Positions 43,322 through 51,982 of a stretch of 64,000 bases of DNA are shown here, in pieces. Location of the stretch: assembly GCF_003337375.1 (NCBI RefSeq), contig NZ_QPJD01000013.1:165148-229147 (forward strand). The letters are read 5' to 3'. The notes under the pieces are model-generated. The model ran no database searches. It was not told where the DNA came from and was given only the letters and a program-made list of their open reading frames with translations. The stretch's first letter is position 1. Each line of letters starts with the position of its first letter. A program made the translations under genes and the position numbers. The DNA is from Paenibacillus prosopidis (lineage in GTDB: Bacteria > Bacillota > Bacilli > Paenibacillales > Paenibacillaceae).

Positions 43322-44206
43322 TTGAAAAATGAAAGCATAGGTTTAACATGGTTCAGTCATATCGTGATGTTTCTATTCGCTGCAATTTGTATTATCCCGT
43401 TCATTCTGCTCATTTCGGCATCGCTTACGGATCAGAGTGCCATTATAGCGAACGGTTACTCTTTCTTTCCCAAGGAAATCAGTTTTGATTCATATTCCTA
43501 TTTGTACGAAAGAGGAACGGACATTGCACGAGCATACGGTGTTACGATCTTCGTAACGGTTGTAGGTACAATAATGGGAATGGCCATGACGACGCTCTTA
43601 GCCTACCCGCTCTCCAGAAATGAAACACCTAACCGAAATCCAATAATGTTTATTATCTTCTTCAGTTTGTTGTTTAATGGTGGACTTATTCCTTCTTACC
43701 TTGTTTATACGCAGATTTTCGATCTGAAGAACTCCATTTGGGCGCTGATCGTTCCGGGCTTGCTTATGAACGGGTTTTACATCTTGCTGATGCGAAGTTT
43801 TTTTCAATCGTCTGTCCCGCCGGCTCTGATCGAATCTGCACAGTTGGATGGCGCCGGGGAGTACCGTACATTATGGTCCGTGGTTCTTCCGCTATCCACG
43901 CCTATCCTTGCTACAATAGGTTTATTCTCAACTATAATGTATTGGAATGACTGGCAGAACGGTATGGTTTATATCACCCAACCCGAGTATTTCAGCATTC
44001 AAAATTTGTTGAATCGCATTATGCAGGACGTTCAGTACATCAGAGACAATATGGGCAGCAATTCAAGTGAAGCCTTAAAGGATATGCCGTCCGACACGAT
44101 CAAAATGGCCATTGCGGTAATTGGGGTTCTTCCCATTCTGATAGCCTATCCATTCTTTCAAAAGTATTTCATCAAAGGGATTATGCTTGGCGCCGTGAAG
44201 GGCTGA
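43322..44206 (+). CDS. ytcP: ABC sugar transporter permease, YtcP type, TTG start
   Basis: TTG 43322 lies seven bases after TAAGGAGGTG and gives 294 residues; the longer frame from 43253 overlaps the first permease. Membrane spans start with WFSHIVMFLFAAICIIPFILLISAS. The EAA loop is PPALIESAQLDGAGEYRTLWSVVLPLSTP. The C-terminal PILIAYPFFQKYFIKGIMLGAVKG ending is the standard carbohydrate-permease signature. It is separated from LplB by only 13 bp. Confidence 0.92.
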   Translation: MKNESIGLTWFSHIVMFLFAAICIIPFILLISASLTDQSAIIANGYSFFPKEISFDSYSYLYERGTDIARAYGVTIFVTVVGTIMGMAMTTLLAYPLSRNETPNRNPIMFIIFFSLLFNGGLIPSYLVYTQIFDLKNSIWALIVPGLLMNGFYILLMRSFFQSSVPPALIESAQLDGAGEYRTLWSVVLPLSTPILATIGLFSTIMYWNDWQNGMVYITQPEYFSIQNLLNRIMQDVQYIRDNMGSNSSEALKDMPSDTIKMAIAVIGVLPILIAYPFFQKYFIKGIMLGAVKG

Positions 44207-44230
44207 TTCATAACCTCGTATACATCCGAG

Positions 44231-44264
44231 GCCATAACTGGAAAAAATCCGGTTGTGGCTTTTG
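44231..44264 (+). terminator. Hairpin (attenuator or terminator) between permease and sensor kinase
   Basis: GCCATAACTGGA (44231-44242) pairs with TCCGGTTGTGGC (44248-44259), with two G-T pairs, followed by TTTT. Because it lies before yesM with no new promoter recognised, it may lower rather than abolish expression of the regulators. Confidence 0.65.
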
Positions 44265-44319
44265 GGCTTTCTTTGCATGTATGATGGAAATAGAAACGTG
44301 CAATAAGGAGCTGAATGAT

Positions 44320-46056
44320 ATGAATATCCGTAAGTGGCATTGGTCAACATCCTCGTTGCAAACCAAATTGGCCTTAAGCGTATTGATCATGACACTGCCG
44401 CTTGTAGGCTTGCTATTCTATAACAACTTCTATGCGATTCATGTCGTTCGCGGACAAGTCGCTGATTCTTACACAGATACCTTTACTCTCTATATGAATC
44501 AAATTGATGAAGGCTTGAACGATGTGGATGCATACATGAATACTTTAGCTTTCGGTAATGACTTGTTAGCGATTGGTCAAGCGGTGACGGATGACGACTA
44601 TTATACGGCGAAATTCTATTTGTACAACAAACTTTCTCAAGAGATGGCATGGTATCCTTCATTGAGTTCGTTTTTTGTGTATGAAGAGAAAAGGCAAGAA
44701 TACATGGATATTTCCAGTGGATACACTGAAAGGGAGAGCATTAAAAATTATGTCATCGATTTGATACATCGCAAGAAAGAGATGCAAGGAGACATCACGA
44801 AAAGATGGCAGTATCATCAGATCGGTGATGAACATTACCTCATCGATATCGTCAAAGCGGGAGATGCTTATCTAGGCGCTTGGGTTAGAACGAAACAATT
44901 AATCGCACCTCTGCGAACATTGAAACTAGGTAAGGAAGGCGAGATCCTATTCGCGAACGATCAGGGTAAACCGATCACGGTTACAAACCTCATATTGGAC
45001 AAGGGGATCGAGCTCCGTCAAGACATGACGAATTATTACTTATCCGGTTCGGATCGTAAGTACCTGGTAGTTGGCGAGCATTCCAGCAGGGGGAATTTCA
45101 GCCTATTCGCCCTTATACCGGATAAGAACATACTGGACAAACTTCCTTACTTGCAACGGGTTATATGGATTATCACATTTGGGGCTATGGTATTCATTCC
45201 AGTCGGTCTTTATTTGATGAGACGGTCTTTCTTGATTCCTTTAAACCGGGTACTGCTTGCTATGAAGAAAGTACGCGGCGGAGACTGGGGCGTTCAGGTG
45301 AATATGCATAAGACATCCGAGGAATTCTTGATCTTGGGCAATTCTTTCAACTCCATGATGACCGAGATCCAGATGCTTCGGGTCAATGTTTTCGAAGAAC
45401 AATTAAATAAGCAAAGAGAAGAGCTGCAGCGATTGCAACTGCAGGTTAACCCCCATTTCTTCCTGAATGCTTTGAACATCGTTTATAACCTGGCCAAGGT
45501 CAAAAACTTCGAACTGATCCTAGAAATGACGATGTCCTTGATTCAATATTTTCGTTATTTGTTCCGTAGCAATACTTCTTTCGTGAAGCTGGAGGATGAG
45601 CTCGAGCATACCCGTTATTACCTGAATATCCAGAGCCTGCGATTCCCTGGACAGCTCACTTGGACGATTGATGCCCCTGTTTATTTAACGGAAACTCCGG
45701 TACCTCCTCTCATCGTACAATCATTCGTCGAGAATTCGATCAAACATGCCGTTACGTTGGACGAGCCCATCGACATCGCGGTACAGATTGACTTCTTGGA
45801 AGAAGAGAAGGGGATGAAAATAATCATTAAAGATACTGGTAGAGGATTTGCGGATGACGTGCTTAAAGAATTGCAAGCAGGAAGAAGCGTCCAGAACGAT
45901 CGGGGCGAGCATACAGGAATTTGGAACATCGGGCGCCGGTTAAGGCTGTTGTATAACGATACGGTAACGATTCGATACTTTAACGATACGGTAACCGGGG
46001 GTGCGGTCGTGGAAATTATGCTTTCAACTGAACCGGAATTGGAGGAAATGCTATGA
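44320..46056 (+). CDS. yesM: YesM-type sensor histidine kinase
   Basis: ATG 44320 lies eight bases after AAGGAGC; the protein has 578 residues. ATG 44281 is in frame but has no ribosome binding site. TM1 (LALSVLIMTLPLVGLLFY) and TM2 (VIWIITFGAMVFIPVGLYLM) bracket an extracytoplasmic sensor of about 240 residues. A HAMP domain follows, then the His_kinase box LQLQVNPHFFLNALNIVYN with the phospho-accepting His, and the ATPase domain (VQSFVENSIKHAV; DTGRGF; GIWNIGRRLRLLY). It should sense an extracellular oligosaccharide, perhaps via the binding protein, and phosphorylate the overlapping YesN. Confidence 0.92.
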   Translation: MNIRKWHWSTSSLQTKLALSVLIMTLPLVGLLFYNNFYAIHVVRGQVADSYTDTFTLYMNQIDEGLNDVDAYMNTLAFGNDLLAIGQAVTDDDYYTAKFYLYNKLSQEMAWYPSLSSFFVYEEKRQEYMDISSGYTERESIKNYVIDLIHRKKEMQGDITKRWQYHQIGDEHYLIDIVKAGDAYLGAWVRTKQLIAPLRTLKLGKEGEILFANDQGKPITVTNLILDKGIELRQDMTNYYLSGSDRKYLVVGEHSSRGNFSLFALIPDKNILDKLPYLQRVIWIITFGAMVFIPVGLYLMRRSFLIPLNRVLLAMKKVRGGDWGVQVNMHKTSEEFLILGNSFNSMMTEIQMLRVNVFEEQLNKQREELQRLQLQVNPHFFLNALNIVYNLAKVKNFELILEMTMSLIQYFRYLFRSNTSFVKLEDELEHTRYYLNIQSLRFPGQLTWTIDAPVYLTETPVPPLIVQSFVENSIKHAVTLDEPIDIAVQIDFLEEEKGMKIIIKDTGRGFADDVLKELQAGRSVQNDRGEHTGIWNIGRRLRLLYNDTVTIRYFNDTVTGGAVVEIMLSTEPELEEML

Positions 46057-47657
46057 CTTATCAAATGATCATTGTCGACGACGAAATACATGCCGTGGAA
46101 GGCGTCAAGTCTGATCTTGATCTAAACAAACTTGGGATCACTGGATTATTCACGGCTTATAATATCAGGCAGGCGAAAGACATCTTTGAGAATGAAGTCA
46201 TCGACATTATGCTCTGCGATATCGAAATGCCGCAAGGCAGCGGAATGGAGCTGTTAACATGGGTCCGGGAGCATCATCCAAACACGGCAACGATATTTCT
46301 GACAAGTCATGCCGATTTTAAATATGCTAAGGAAGCGTTGGAGCTTGGATGTCTTGATTATTTACTGAAGCCGGTTCTCGCTATCGATTTAGAGAAAGCG
46401 ATTCGCAAAGCGCAGAGTGTAATCGATCGAAATATGGAAATTAGCAGAAATAGCAAGTCCCATCAATTATGGTTAAAACATCATTCTCTTATCATTGAAC
46501 GTTTCTGGCTTGACCTCATTAATCATTCGATGCCAAGCGACCCGGTTGCGATCCGCGAGCAGATCGAGTGTCATCATATCCCGATTACGGAAGATTCGAT
46601 TTTTCTTCCTATCTTAATAGGCGTTCAAAGATGGAATAAAACGTTGAAGCACAGGGATGAGAAGATTCTGGAGTACGCACTTAAGAATACCGCCGAAGAA
46701 GTCATCATTGGTAACAAGGAGAACGGCATATGCTTTCACCTGGATCAGGGCAAACTGCTCGTGATCGTAACAGCCGACAGCGGGGCAGATTGGGGCTATA
46801 ATCAGGTGCAAGACGCTTGCCGTCAGTACATTGATGCTTGCAATCGGTATTTTTATAGCGATCTATCTTGTTATCTCGGCCAAACCGTCGAAGCATATGA
46901 GATGGCAAGCATGGTCGCGGACTTGAAAGCGCGTGATCGTAATAACGTGGCTTTTGTAAACAAAGTTCATCCTTACCGAGACCTCCAACAGATCGATCAG
47001 CCGATTATGCTTCCTTACTTTAGCTTATTGTCCTCCTTGTTGAAGACGGGATCGAAAGAATACGTGATAAAAGAAATTGAAGCGTATCTTGACGAACTCG
47101 CTAGGAACCAAGGATTGGATGCCAAAATTCTTCATCAATTTAACCAGGTCTTTATGCAAGTAGTATATTCCTATCTGTACAGCACAGAAATCCAAGCCGA
47201 TAAATTGTTTGGCGATGAGGATTCGAGGCAACTCCTCCAGACTGCAGATCGTTCCGTCACCGATATGCTCACATTGGTGCGTCATGTCGTGAATAAGGCA
47301 ATGGATCATGCGGAAGCTATTAAAGAATCAATCACAGTCGTCCAGACTGTTAAACGCTATATTGCCTTGAATATCGACCAAGATTTGTCTCGGGAATTAA
47401 TTGCTGAACAAGTGTTTCTAAATCCAGATCATCTGACAAGACTGCTCAAAAAAGAAACGGGTTATTCCATATCTGATTATGTCATTATGGAACGAATCAA
47501 ACTAGCTAAGGAATTATTAACCCAAACGAACATACCTATCAGTTTGATCGCAACATCTGTTGGCTACACGCATTTCTCCCATTTCACTAAAATATTCAAG
47601 AAATATGCTGAAATGGGTCCGACGGAGTACAGAGCCCAGTTTAGAACAATAACATGA
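46053..47657 (+). CDS. yesN: YesN-type response regulator with AraC DNA-binding domain
   Basis: The 534-residue protein starts at ATG 46053, overlapping the kinase stop by 4 bp. The receiver domain has IIVDDEIHAVEG, the phosphorylated Asp 56 in IMLCDIEMPQGSG, and a conserved Thr/Ser and Lys (FLTSHADFKYA; YLLKPV). A central uncharacterised linker of about 280 residues follows. The C-terminal 100 residues have two AraC HTH motifs (RELIAEQVFLNPDHLTRLLKK; SLIATSVGYTHFSHFTKIFK; GPTEYR). It is the best candidate for the protein that binds the six tandem operators in this window, one of which begins 8 bp after its stop. Confidence 0.93.
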   Translation: MTYQMIIVDDEIHAVEGVKSDLDLNKLGITGLFTAYNIRQAKDIFENEVIDIMLCDIEMPQGSGMELLTWVREHHPNTATIFLTSHADFKYAKEALELGCLDYLLKPVLAIDLEKAIRKAQSVIDRNMEISRNSKSHQLWLKHHSLIIERFWLDLINHSMPSDPVAIREQIECHHIPITEDSIFLPILIGVQRWNKTLKHRDEKILEYALKNTAEEVIIGNKENGICFHLDQGKLLVIVTADSGADWGYNQVQDACRQYIDACNRYFYSDLSCYLGQTVEAYEMASMVADLKARDRNNVAFVNKVHPYRDLQQIDQPIMLPYFSLLSSLLKTGSKEYVIKEIEAYLDELARNQGLDAKILHQFNQVFMQVVYSYLYSTEIQADKLFGDEDSRQLLQTADRSVTDMLTLVRHVVNKAMDHAEAIKESITVVQTVKRYIALNIDQDLSRELIAEQVFLNPDHLTRLLKKETGYSISDYVIMERIKLAKELLTQTNIPISLIATSVGYTHFSHFTKIFKKYAEMGPTEYRAQFRTIT

Positions 47658-47664
47658 AAATCAT

Positions 47665-47729
47665 GTCGTGAAAACGCTACCGATTATGTCGTCAAAGTGC
47701 TAGTTGGTATTCCCGTATAGAGTTATGCT
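47665..47729 (+). promoter_or_regulatory. Tandem operator plus -10 (regulon site D), upstream of the solute-binding protein
   Basis: GTCGTGAAAACGCTA (47665-47679) and GTCGTCAAAGTGCTA (47688-47702) are 23 bp apart. After 21 bp comes TATGCT (47724-47729). It starts 8 bp after the yesN stop and gives the abundant binding protein its own promoter. Confidence 0.78.
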
Positions 47730-47767
47730 GAAGAAGTATTTAAACCACATTTACCAGGGGGAGTACC

Positions 47768-49306
47768 ATGAGAAGGAAAACGAAATATTTTAGTTTGTTG
47801 CTTGCTGCTGCTGTATTCATTAGTTTGCTTGCCGCCTGTTCGTCAAATACCGGCAATAATGAAGGCAATAATTCAACCGCTCCAACTACCAACGAGGAAA
47901 ATGGGGGACAAGCAACCACTAGTGGGGACGAAGCAACCAAAGATCCATACGAAATCACGCTTGCCATGCCGGTCTTCGGATCAATCCCGAAGGATATAGA
48001 AGTCGTTCAGGCCGAGATTAACAAAATCTCGCAAGCCAAAATCAATGCGACAGTTAAAATTCTTCCGATTAGCATAGGCGCTTGGCAACAACAGATGAAT
48101 CTGATGATGTCCGGCGGCGAAAAGTTGGACTTAGCGTTTACATTCGGACAAAGTTACCCAAGTCAAGTTGCGATGGGACAAATTGAACCGATTGATGAGC
48201 TTCTGTCGGCATACGGCGAAGGGATTAAGCAAGCCATTGGAACCGAATACCTGAAGAGCGCCGAGGTTAGCGGCAAACACTATGGCGTGCCTACGCTTCA
48301 TGACTATGCAGGACAAAGCGGAATTATTATGAGGAAAGATCTGCTCGACAAGTATAAGATCAATATTGATTCCATTAAGACATTAGATGATTTGGATAGC
48401 GTGTTCAAGACGATTAAGGAAAATGAACCTGGCATGGCTCCGCTTGCGATCGGAACTGGAGGTCCATTAGACTCTTATGTAACGTATGATAGACTCGGTG
48501 ACCGATTTGGCGTCTTACCAGGCTTTGACAACGGGTTGAAGATCGAGAACTATTATGAATCAACCGAATATGCCGACCTGTTAAATCGGATGCACCAATG
48601 GTTCAAGGCAGGTTACATTAACAAGGATGCGGCAACGACCCAGATACCTGAGATTGACATGGTGAAGGAAGATAAAGCATTTTCCTATTTCGCCAGAAAT
48701 AAACCGGGATATGTCTCAGAACAAGAGCGTGGTATCGGTAAAGAAATGGTATTTGTGAATCTACTGCCAGAAGCTTATTCGGCGACTTCGGATGTGATGG
48801 TTGGTATGTGGACAATATCCCAGAATTCTGAAAATCAGCAACGCGCTATGATGTTCCTCAATCTCATGTATACGGATAAAGATATCGCGAATCTGATGCT
48901 GTGGGGAGTCGAGGGGAAGCATTATATGAAAGTAACGGAAACTTCCATCGACCTTCCAGAGACGACTGTCGACTATGCAACCCAAAGCTGGCTCATGGCC
49001 AATCCATTCCTAACCTACACACACGTAGACACGGAACCGGATGTGTGGACTAAAATGAAGGCATTTAATGAAGAAGCCGTTAAATCGAAAGCCCTCGGGT
49101 TCTCCTTCAACGCGGAGCCGGTCAAGAACGAAATTACGGCACTCAACAATGTAGTGCAACAATATAGAAAGATACTGGAGACAGGAACCATTGATCCAAC
49201 CAAGAGGTTGCCGGAGTTCATCGCCAAACTGAAAGCTGCAGGAATTGATAAAGTGATCGTTGAGAAACAAAAACAGCTGGACGCTTGGGCGGCTGCAAAA
49301 CAATGA
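47768..49306 (+). CDS. Extracellular solute-binding lipoprotein of the sugar importer (LplA-like)
   Basis: GGGGGAG precedes ATG 47768; the protein has 512 residues. The signal peptide MRRKTKYFSLLLAAAVF ends in the lipobox LLAAC, with the lipidated Cys about residue 23, followed by a Ser/Thr/Asn/Gly-rich linker. The mature part begins DPYEITLAMPVFGSIPKD and has the type I sugar-binding-protein pattern. The C-terminal third (NPFLTYTHVDTEPDVWTKMKAFNEE; VVQQYRKILETGTIDPTKRLPEF) is the DUF3502-type ending of LplA-like proteins. It captures oligosaccharides for the permeases at 42343 and 43322. It has its own operator and terminator. Confidence 0.92.
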   Translation: MRRKTKYFSLLLAAAVFISLLAACSSNTGNNEGNNSTAPTTNEENGGQATTSGDEATKDPYEITLAMPVFGSIPKDIEVVQAEINKISQAKINATVKILPISIGAWQQQMNLMMSGGEKLDLAFTFGQSYPSQVAMGQIEPIDELLSAYGEGIKQAIGTEYLKSAEVSGKHYGVPTLHDYAGQSGIIMRKDLLDKYKINIDSIKTLDDLDSVFKTIKENEPGMAPLAIGTGGPLDSYVTYDRLGDRFGVLPGFDNGLKIENYYESTEYADLLNRMHQWFKAGYINKDAATTQIPEIDMVKEDKAFSYFARNKPGYVSEQERGIGKEMVFVNLLPEAYSATSDVMVGMWTISQNSENQQRAMMFLNLMYTDKDIANLMLWGVEGKHYMKVTETSIDLPETTVDYATQSWLMANPFLTYTHVDTEPDVWTKMKAFNEEAVKSKALGFSFNAEPVKNEITALNNVVQQYRKILETGTIDPTKRLPEFIAKLKAAGIDKVIVEKQKQLDAWAAAKQ

Positions 49307-49312
49307 TTATTC

Positions 49313-49348
49313 GAAAGCCGGATCTCATTGAAGATCCGGCTTTCGTTT
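49313..49348 (+). terminator. Rho-independent terminator after the binding protein
   Basis: GAAAGCCGGATCT (49313-49325) pairs perfectly with AGATCCGGCTTTC (49332-49344), followed by GTTT. Confidence 0.85.
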
Positions 49349-49365
49349 GAGTTTGGCTTAAAAAA

Positions 49366-49430
49366 ATCGTAAAAGCGTTAGTCAAATAGTCGCTATAACG
49401 ATAGATGCTCTGTGCGAAATGCAATAGGAT
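49366..49430 (+). promoter_or_regulatory. Tandem operator plus -10 (regulon site E, most diverged), upstream of GH-A/P450 operon
   Basis: ATCGTAAAAGCGTTA (49366-49380) and GTCGCTATAACGATA (49389-49403) are 23 bp apart. After 21 bp comes TAGGAT (49425-49430) within GCAATAGGAT. The sequence of the repeats is weaker than at other sites but the spacing is exactly kept. Confidence 0.7.
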
Positions 49431-49460
49431 CAAGAAAAACGAACTTTAGGAGGAAATGAT

Positions 49461-50645
49461 ATGGCAAAGAATCGATTATTTGGGATTGGCGAACCGCTTA
49501 CGGCCAGAGAAGGAACGGAAGGGGTTTCGGCAGAAAAAATGCTGGAGTTAGTGGATGCGGTCGGGTTTGGCGCCTGGCGCGCCTGGATGCATATTCCGGA
49601 TCTGCTGGAGAACCCTTCTACCCCCAACCAGTCGAAAATCGAACGATACACGAAGCTATTGGAGAAGGCCGCACAGCTTGATATTGAAGTGACAGGGATG
49701 AGCCATGAGTGGTTTCTGCCTGAAGGCTGTAAACAGACGAAGGGATGGGCTGTTCCTACGCGGGATTTAACACCTGGCAGCCTTTATATGCAAATGCTTC
49801 ACATGCTGGAAGAGTCATGGCATACCTTGGTTTCCTGTTTCCCGCAAGTGACCATGTGGCAAGTAGGGAATGAATGGAATAGTAACGACTTTCTACATCC
49901 TGATGGATTCCTTCAAAGTGATAGGAAGAATCCTCTTACGCTCGAGGAAAAAATGGATATTGCAGTCGACCTGATGTATTTCTCTGCAAAGGGCATAAGG
50001 AGCGCCAACCCGCAAGCGAAGGTGGTTTCATTCTCACCTTGCCCTCTATTTCGTACATTGGGAGGGGATTTGCCATACTATTTGCCTATTCAATATGCGA
50101 TCGCACAAGCATTAGAGGGGGTTTATAGCCGCATCGTTTCCGGCAAGTTTTGGTCGGACAAGACGGACGATTATTTTGATATGCTCTCGTGGCATCCTTA
50201 CATGTTTTGCCTTGAACTCGATAAGATCAAGAGCGTTGACGAGGTTAACACACTGTTCGATGAACCGGGGGACTTGTGGAAAGATTGGTCGGATGCGGCT
50301 TATCGCGTCATGAGAAGATATGGCGACGGGCATAAGAAAGTGCTTCTGACTGAATTCGGGTTTCAGGACTGCGGGAAACCTGAGATCGAAGCCAAGCAAG
50401 CCGAATATTATCGAAATGTGTTTGAGCTTTGCAAGCGCATGCCGTACATTCACACTGTTCACGCGTTTCGGTTGCTTGAAGATACCCTGAATCGGGGCGG
50501 TGAGAATCAAGAGCCGGCAGACCACTATGGCTTTTTCAAAGAAGCAAAACATGGATTCGCTCCACGTAAGAAAGCGATCGTCCTGCAAGAGCTTGCGGGG
50601 GGTACAGAAGATCTTCATAGCGTCGGGAGAAGAATCATCGGTTAA
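49461..50645 (+). CDS. Clan GH-A glycoside hydrolase, copy 1
   Basis: TAGGAGG precedes ATG 49461; the protein has 394 residues and no signal peptide. The architecture is a TIM barrel with the two carboxylates typical of clan GH-A: VTMWQVGNEWN (acid/base Glu after strand 4) and VLLTEFGFQDCG (nucleophile Glu after strand 7), plus MLSWHPYMF. I cannot assign a GH family number; GH5-, GH39- and GH53-like enzymes share this layout. It is the first gene after operator E and is followed by a near copy and a P450. Confidence 0.7.
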   Translation: MAKNRLFGIGEPLTAREGTEGVSAEKMLELVDAVGFGAWRAWMHIPDLLENPSTPNQSKIERYTKLLEKAAQLDIEVTGMSHEWFLPEGCKQTKGWAVPTRDLTPGSLYMQMLHMLEESWHTLVSCFPQVTMWQVGNEWNSNDFLHPDGFLQSDRKNPLTLEEKMDIAVDLMYFSAKGIRSANPQAKVVSFSPCPLFRTLGGDLPYYLPIQYAIAQALEGVYSRIVSGKFWSDKTDDYFDMLSWHPYMFCLELDKIKSVDEVNTLFDEPGDLWKDWSDAAYRVMRRYGDGHKKVLLTEFGFQDCGKPEIEAKQAEYYRNVFELCKRMPYIHTVHAFRLLEDTLNRGGENQEPADHYGFFKEAKHGFAPRKKAIVLQELAGGTEDLHSVGRRIIG

Positions 50646-50692
50646 TGCGAGAAATGATGATCATGATGAGTCATTCGGATCAAAACTTGTAA
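50645..50692 (+). pseudogene. Duplicated, truncated start of the P450 gene
   Basis: ATG 50645 overlaps the GH-A stop (TAATG) and reads MREMMIMMSHSDQNL then stop. The intact P450 frame at 51962 reads MRERMIMMSNSDQNLPEK. This 15-codon fragment marks the edge of the tandem duplication and shows that the P450 already followed the GH-A gene before duplication. Confidence 0.85.
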
Positions 50693-50762
50693 CACCCAGT
50701 ACACCTTGTACCGATAAGAGTGTGAAATTGATTAATTAGCTGAGACTTTAGGAGGAAATGAT

Positions 50763-51962
50763 ATGGCAAAGAATCGATTATTTGGGTTTGGCGAACCGCT
50801 TACGGCCAGAGAAGCAGCGGAAGGGGTTGCGGCAGAAAAACTACTGGAGTTAGCGGATGCGGTTGGGTTTGGCGCATGGCGCGCTTGGATGCATATTCCG
50901 GATCTACTAGAGAATCCTACTACACCTAAGCATTCGCAAATCGAACGATACACGAAGCTATTGGAGAAGGCCTCACAGCTTGATATTGAGGTGATGGGGA
51001 TGAGCCATGATTGGTTTCTGCCTGAAGGCTGTAAGCAATCTCAGGGCTGCGCTGTTCCAACTCGGGATTTAACACCGGGCAGCCTTTATATGCAAATGCT
51101 TCACATGCTGGAAGAATCATGGCTTACTTTGGTTACCTGTTTCCCGCAAGTGACCATGTGGCAAGTGGGGAATGAATGGAATAGTCATACCTTCCTGCAT
51201 CCTGATGGATTCCTCCAAAGTGATATGAAGGATCCATTTACGATTGATGAAAAAATGGATATTGCAGTGGATATGATGTATTTCTCAGCAAAGGGCATAA
51301 GGCGTGCCAACCCTCAAGCAAAGGTGGTTTCTTTTTCGCCATGCCCTCTCTTTCCTACAATGGGAGGCGATTTGCCATACTACATGCCTATGCAATATGC
51401 GATCGCACAATCATTGGACAGGGTTTATAGCCGCATTGTTTCTGGAAAGTTTTGGTCGGAGAAAACGGACGATTATTTTGACATGCTCTCATGGCATCCT
51501 TACATGTTTTGCATGGAACTCGATAAGATCCAGAGCTATGACGAGGTTTCCTACAAGTTCGATGAACCGGGGGACTTATGGAAAGATTATTCGGATGCCG
51601 CATATCGCGTCATGAGAAAATATGGTGACGGGCATAAGAAAGTGCTACTGACTGAATTTGGATTTACGGACTGCGGGAAACCCGAGGTCGAAGCCAGACA
51701 AGCCGAATATTATCGGAAAGTATTTGAGCTTTGCAAGAAAATGCCGTACATTCACACTGTTCATGTGTTTCGGTTACTTGAAGATACCGCTATGCTGGAT
51801 CGGGGCGGCGATCATCAGATCGGCGGGTTGTCGGAAGTCTACTTTGGCATGTTTAAAGAATCAAAACATGAATTCGCACCACGTAAGAAAGCGATCGTAC
51901 TGCAAGAGCTTGCTGGGGGTACAGAAGATCTTTTTAGCGTCGGGAGAAGAATCATCGGTTAA
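50763..51962 (+). CDS. Clan GH-A glycoside hydrolase, copy 2
   Basis: The 399-residue paralogue has the same ribosome binding site context (TAGGAGGAAATGAT) as copy 1. Catalytic motifs are kept: TMWQVGNEWN and VLLTEFGFTDCG. Main differences are near the C-terminus, where copy 2 has extra residues (TAMLDRGGDHQIGGLSEVYFGMFKES against TLNRGGENQEPADHYGFFKEA), close to where a substrate loop would be. Both copies look functional, so they may split substrate specificity. Its stop overlaps the possible P450 start (TAATG), indicating coupled translation. Confidence 0.7.
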   Translation: MAKNRLFGFGEPLTAREAAEGVAAEKLLELADAVGFGAWRAWMHIPDLLENPTTPKHSQIERYTKLLEKASQLDIEVMGMSHDWFLPEGCKQSQGCAVPTRDLTPGSLYMQMLHMLEESWLTLVTCFPQVTMWQVGNEWNSHTFLHPDGFLQSDMKDPFTIDEKMDIAVDMMYFSAKGIRRANPQAKVVSFSPCPLFPTMGGDLPYYMPMQYAIAQSLDRVYSRIVSGKFWSEKTDDYFDMLSWHPYMFCMELDKIQSYDEVSYKFDEPGDLWKDYSDAAYRVMRKYGDGHKKVLLTEFGFTDCGKPEVEARQAEYYRKVFELCKKMPYIHTVHVFRLLEDTAMLDRGGDHQIGGLSEVYFGMFKESKHEFAPRKKAIVLQELAGGTEDLFSVGRRIIG

Positions 51963-51982
51963 TGCGAGAAAGGATGATCATG

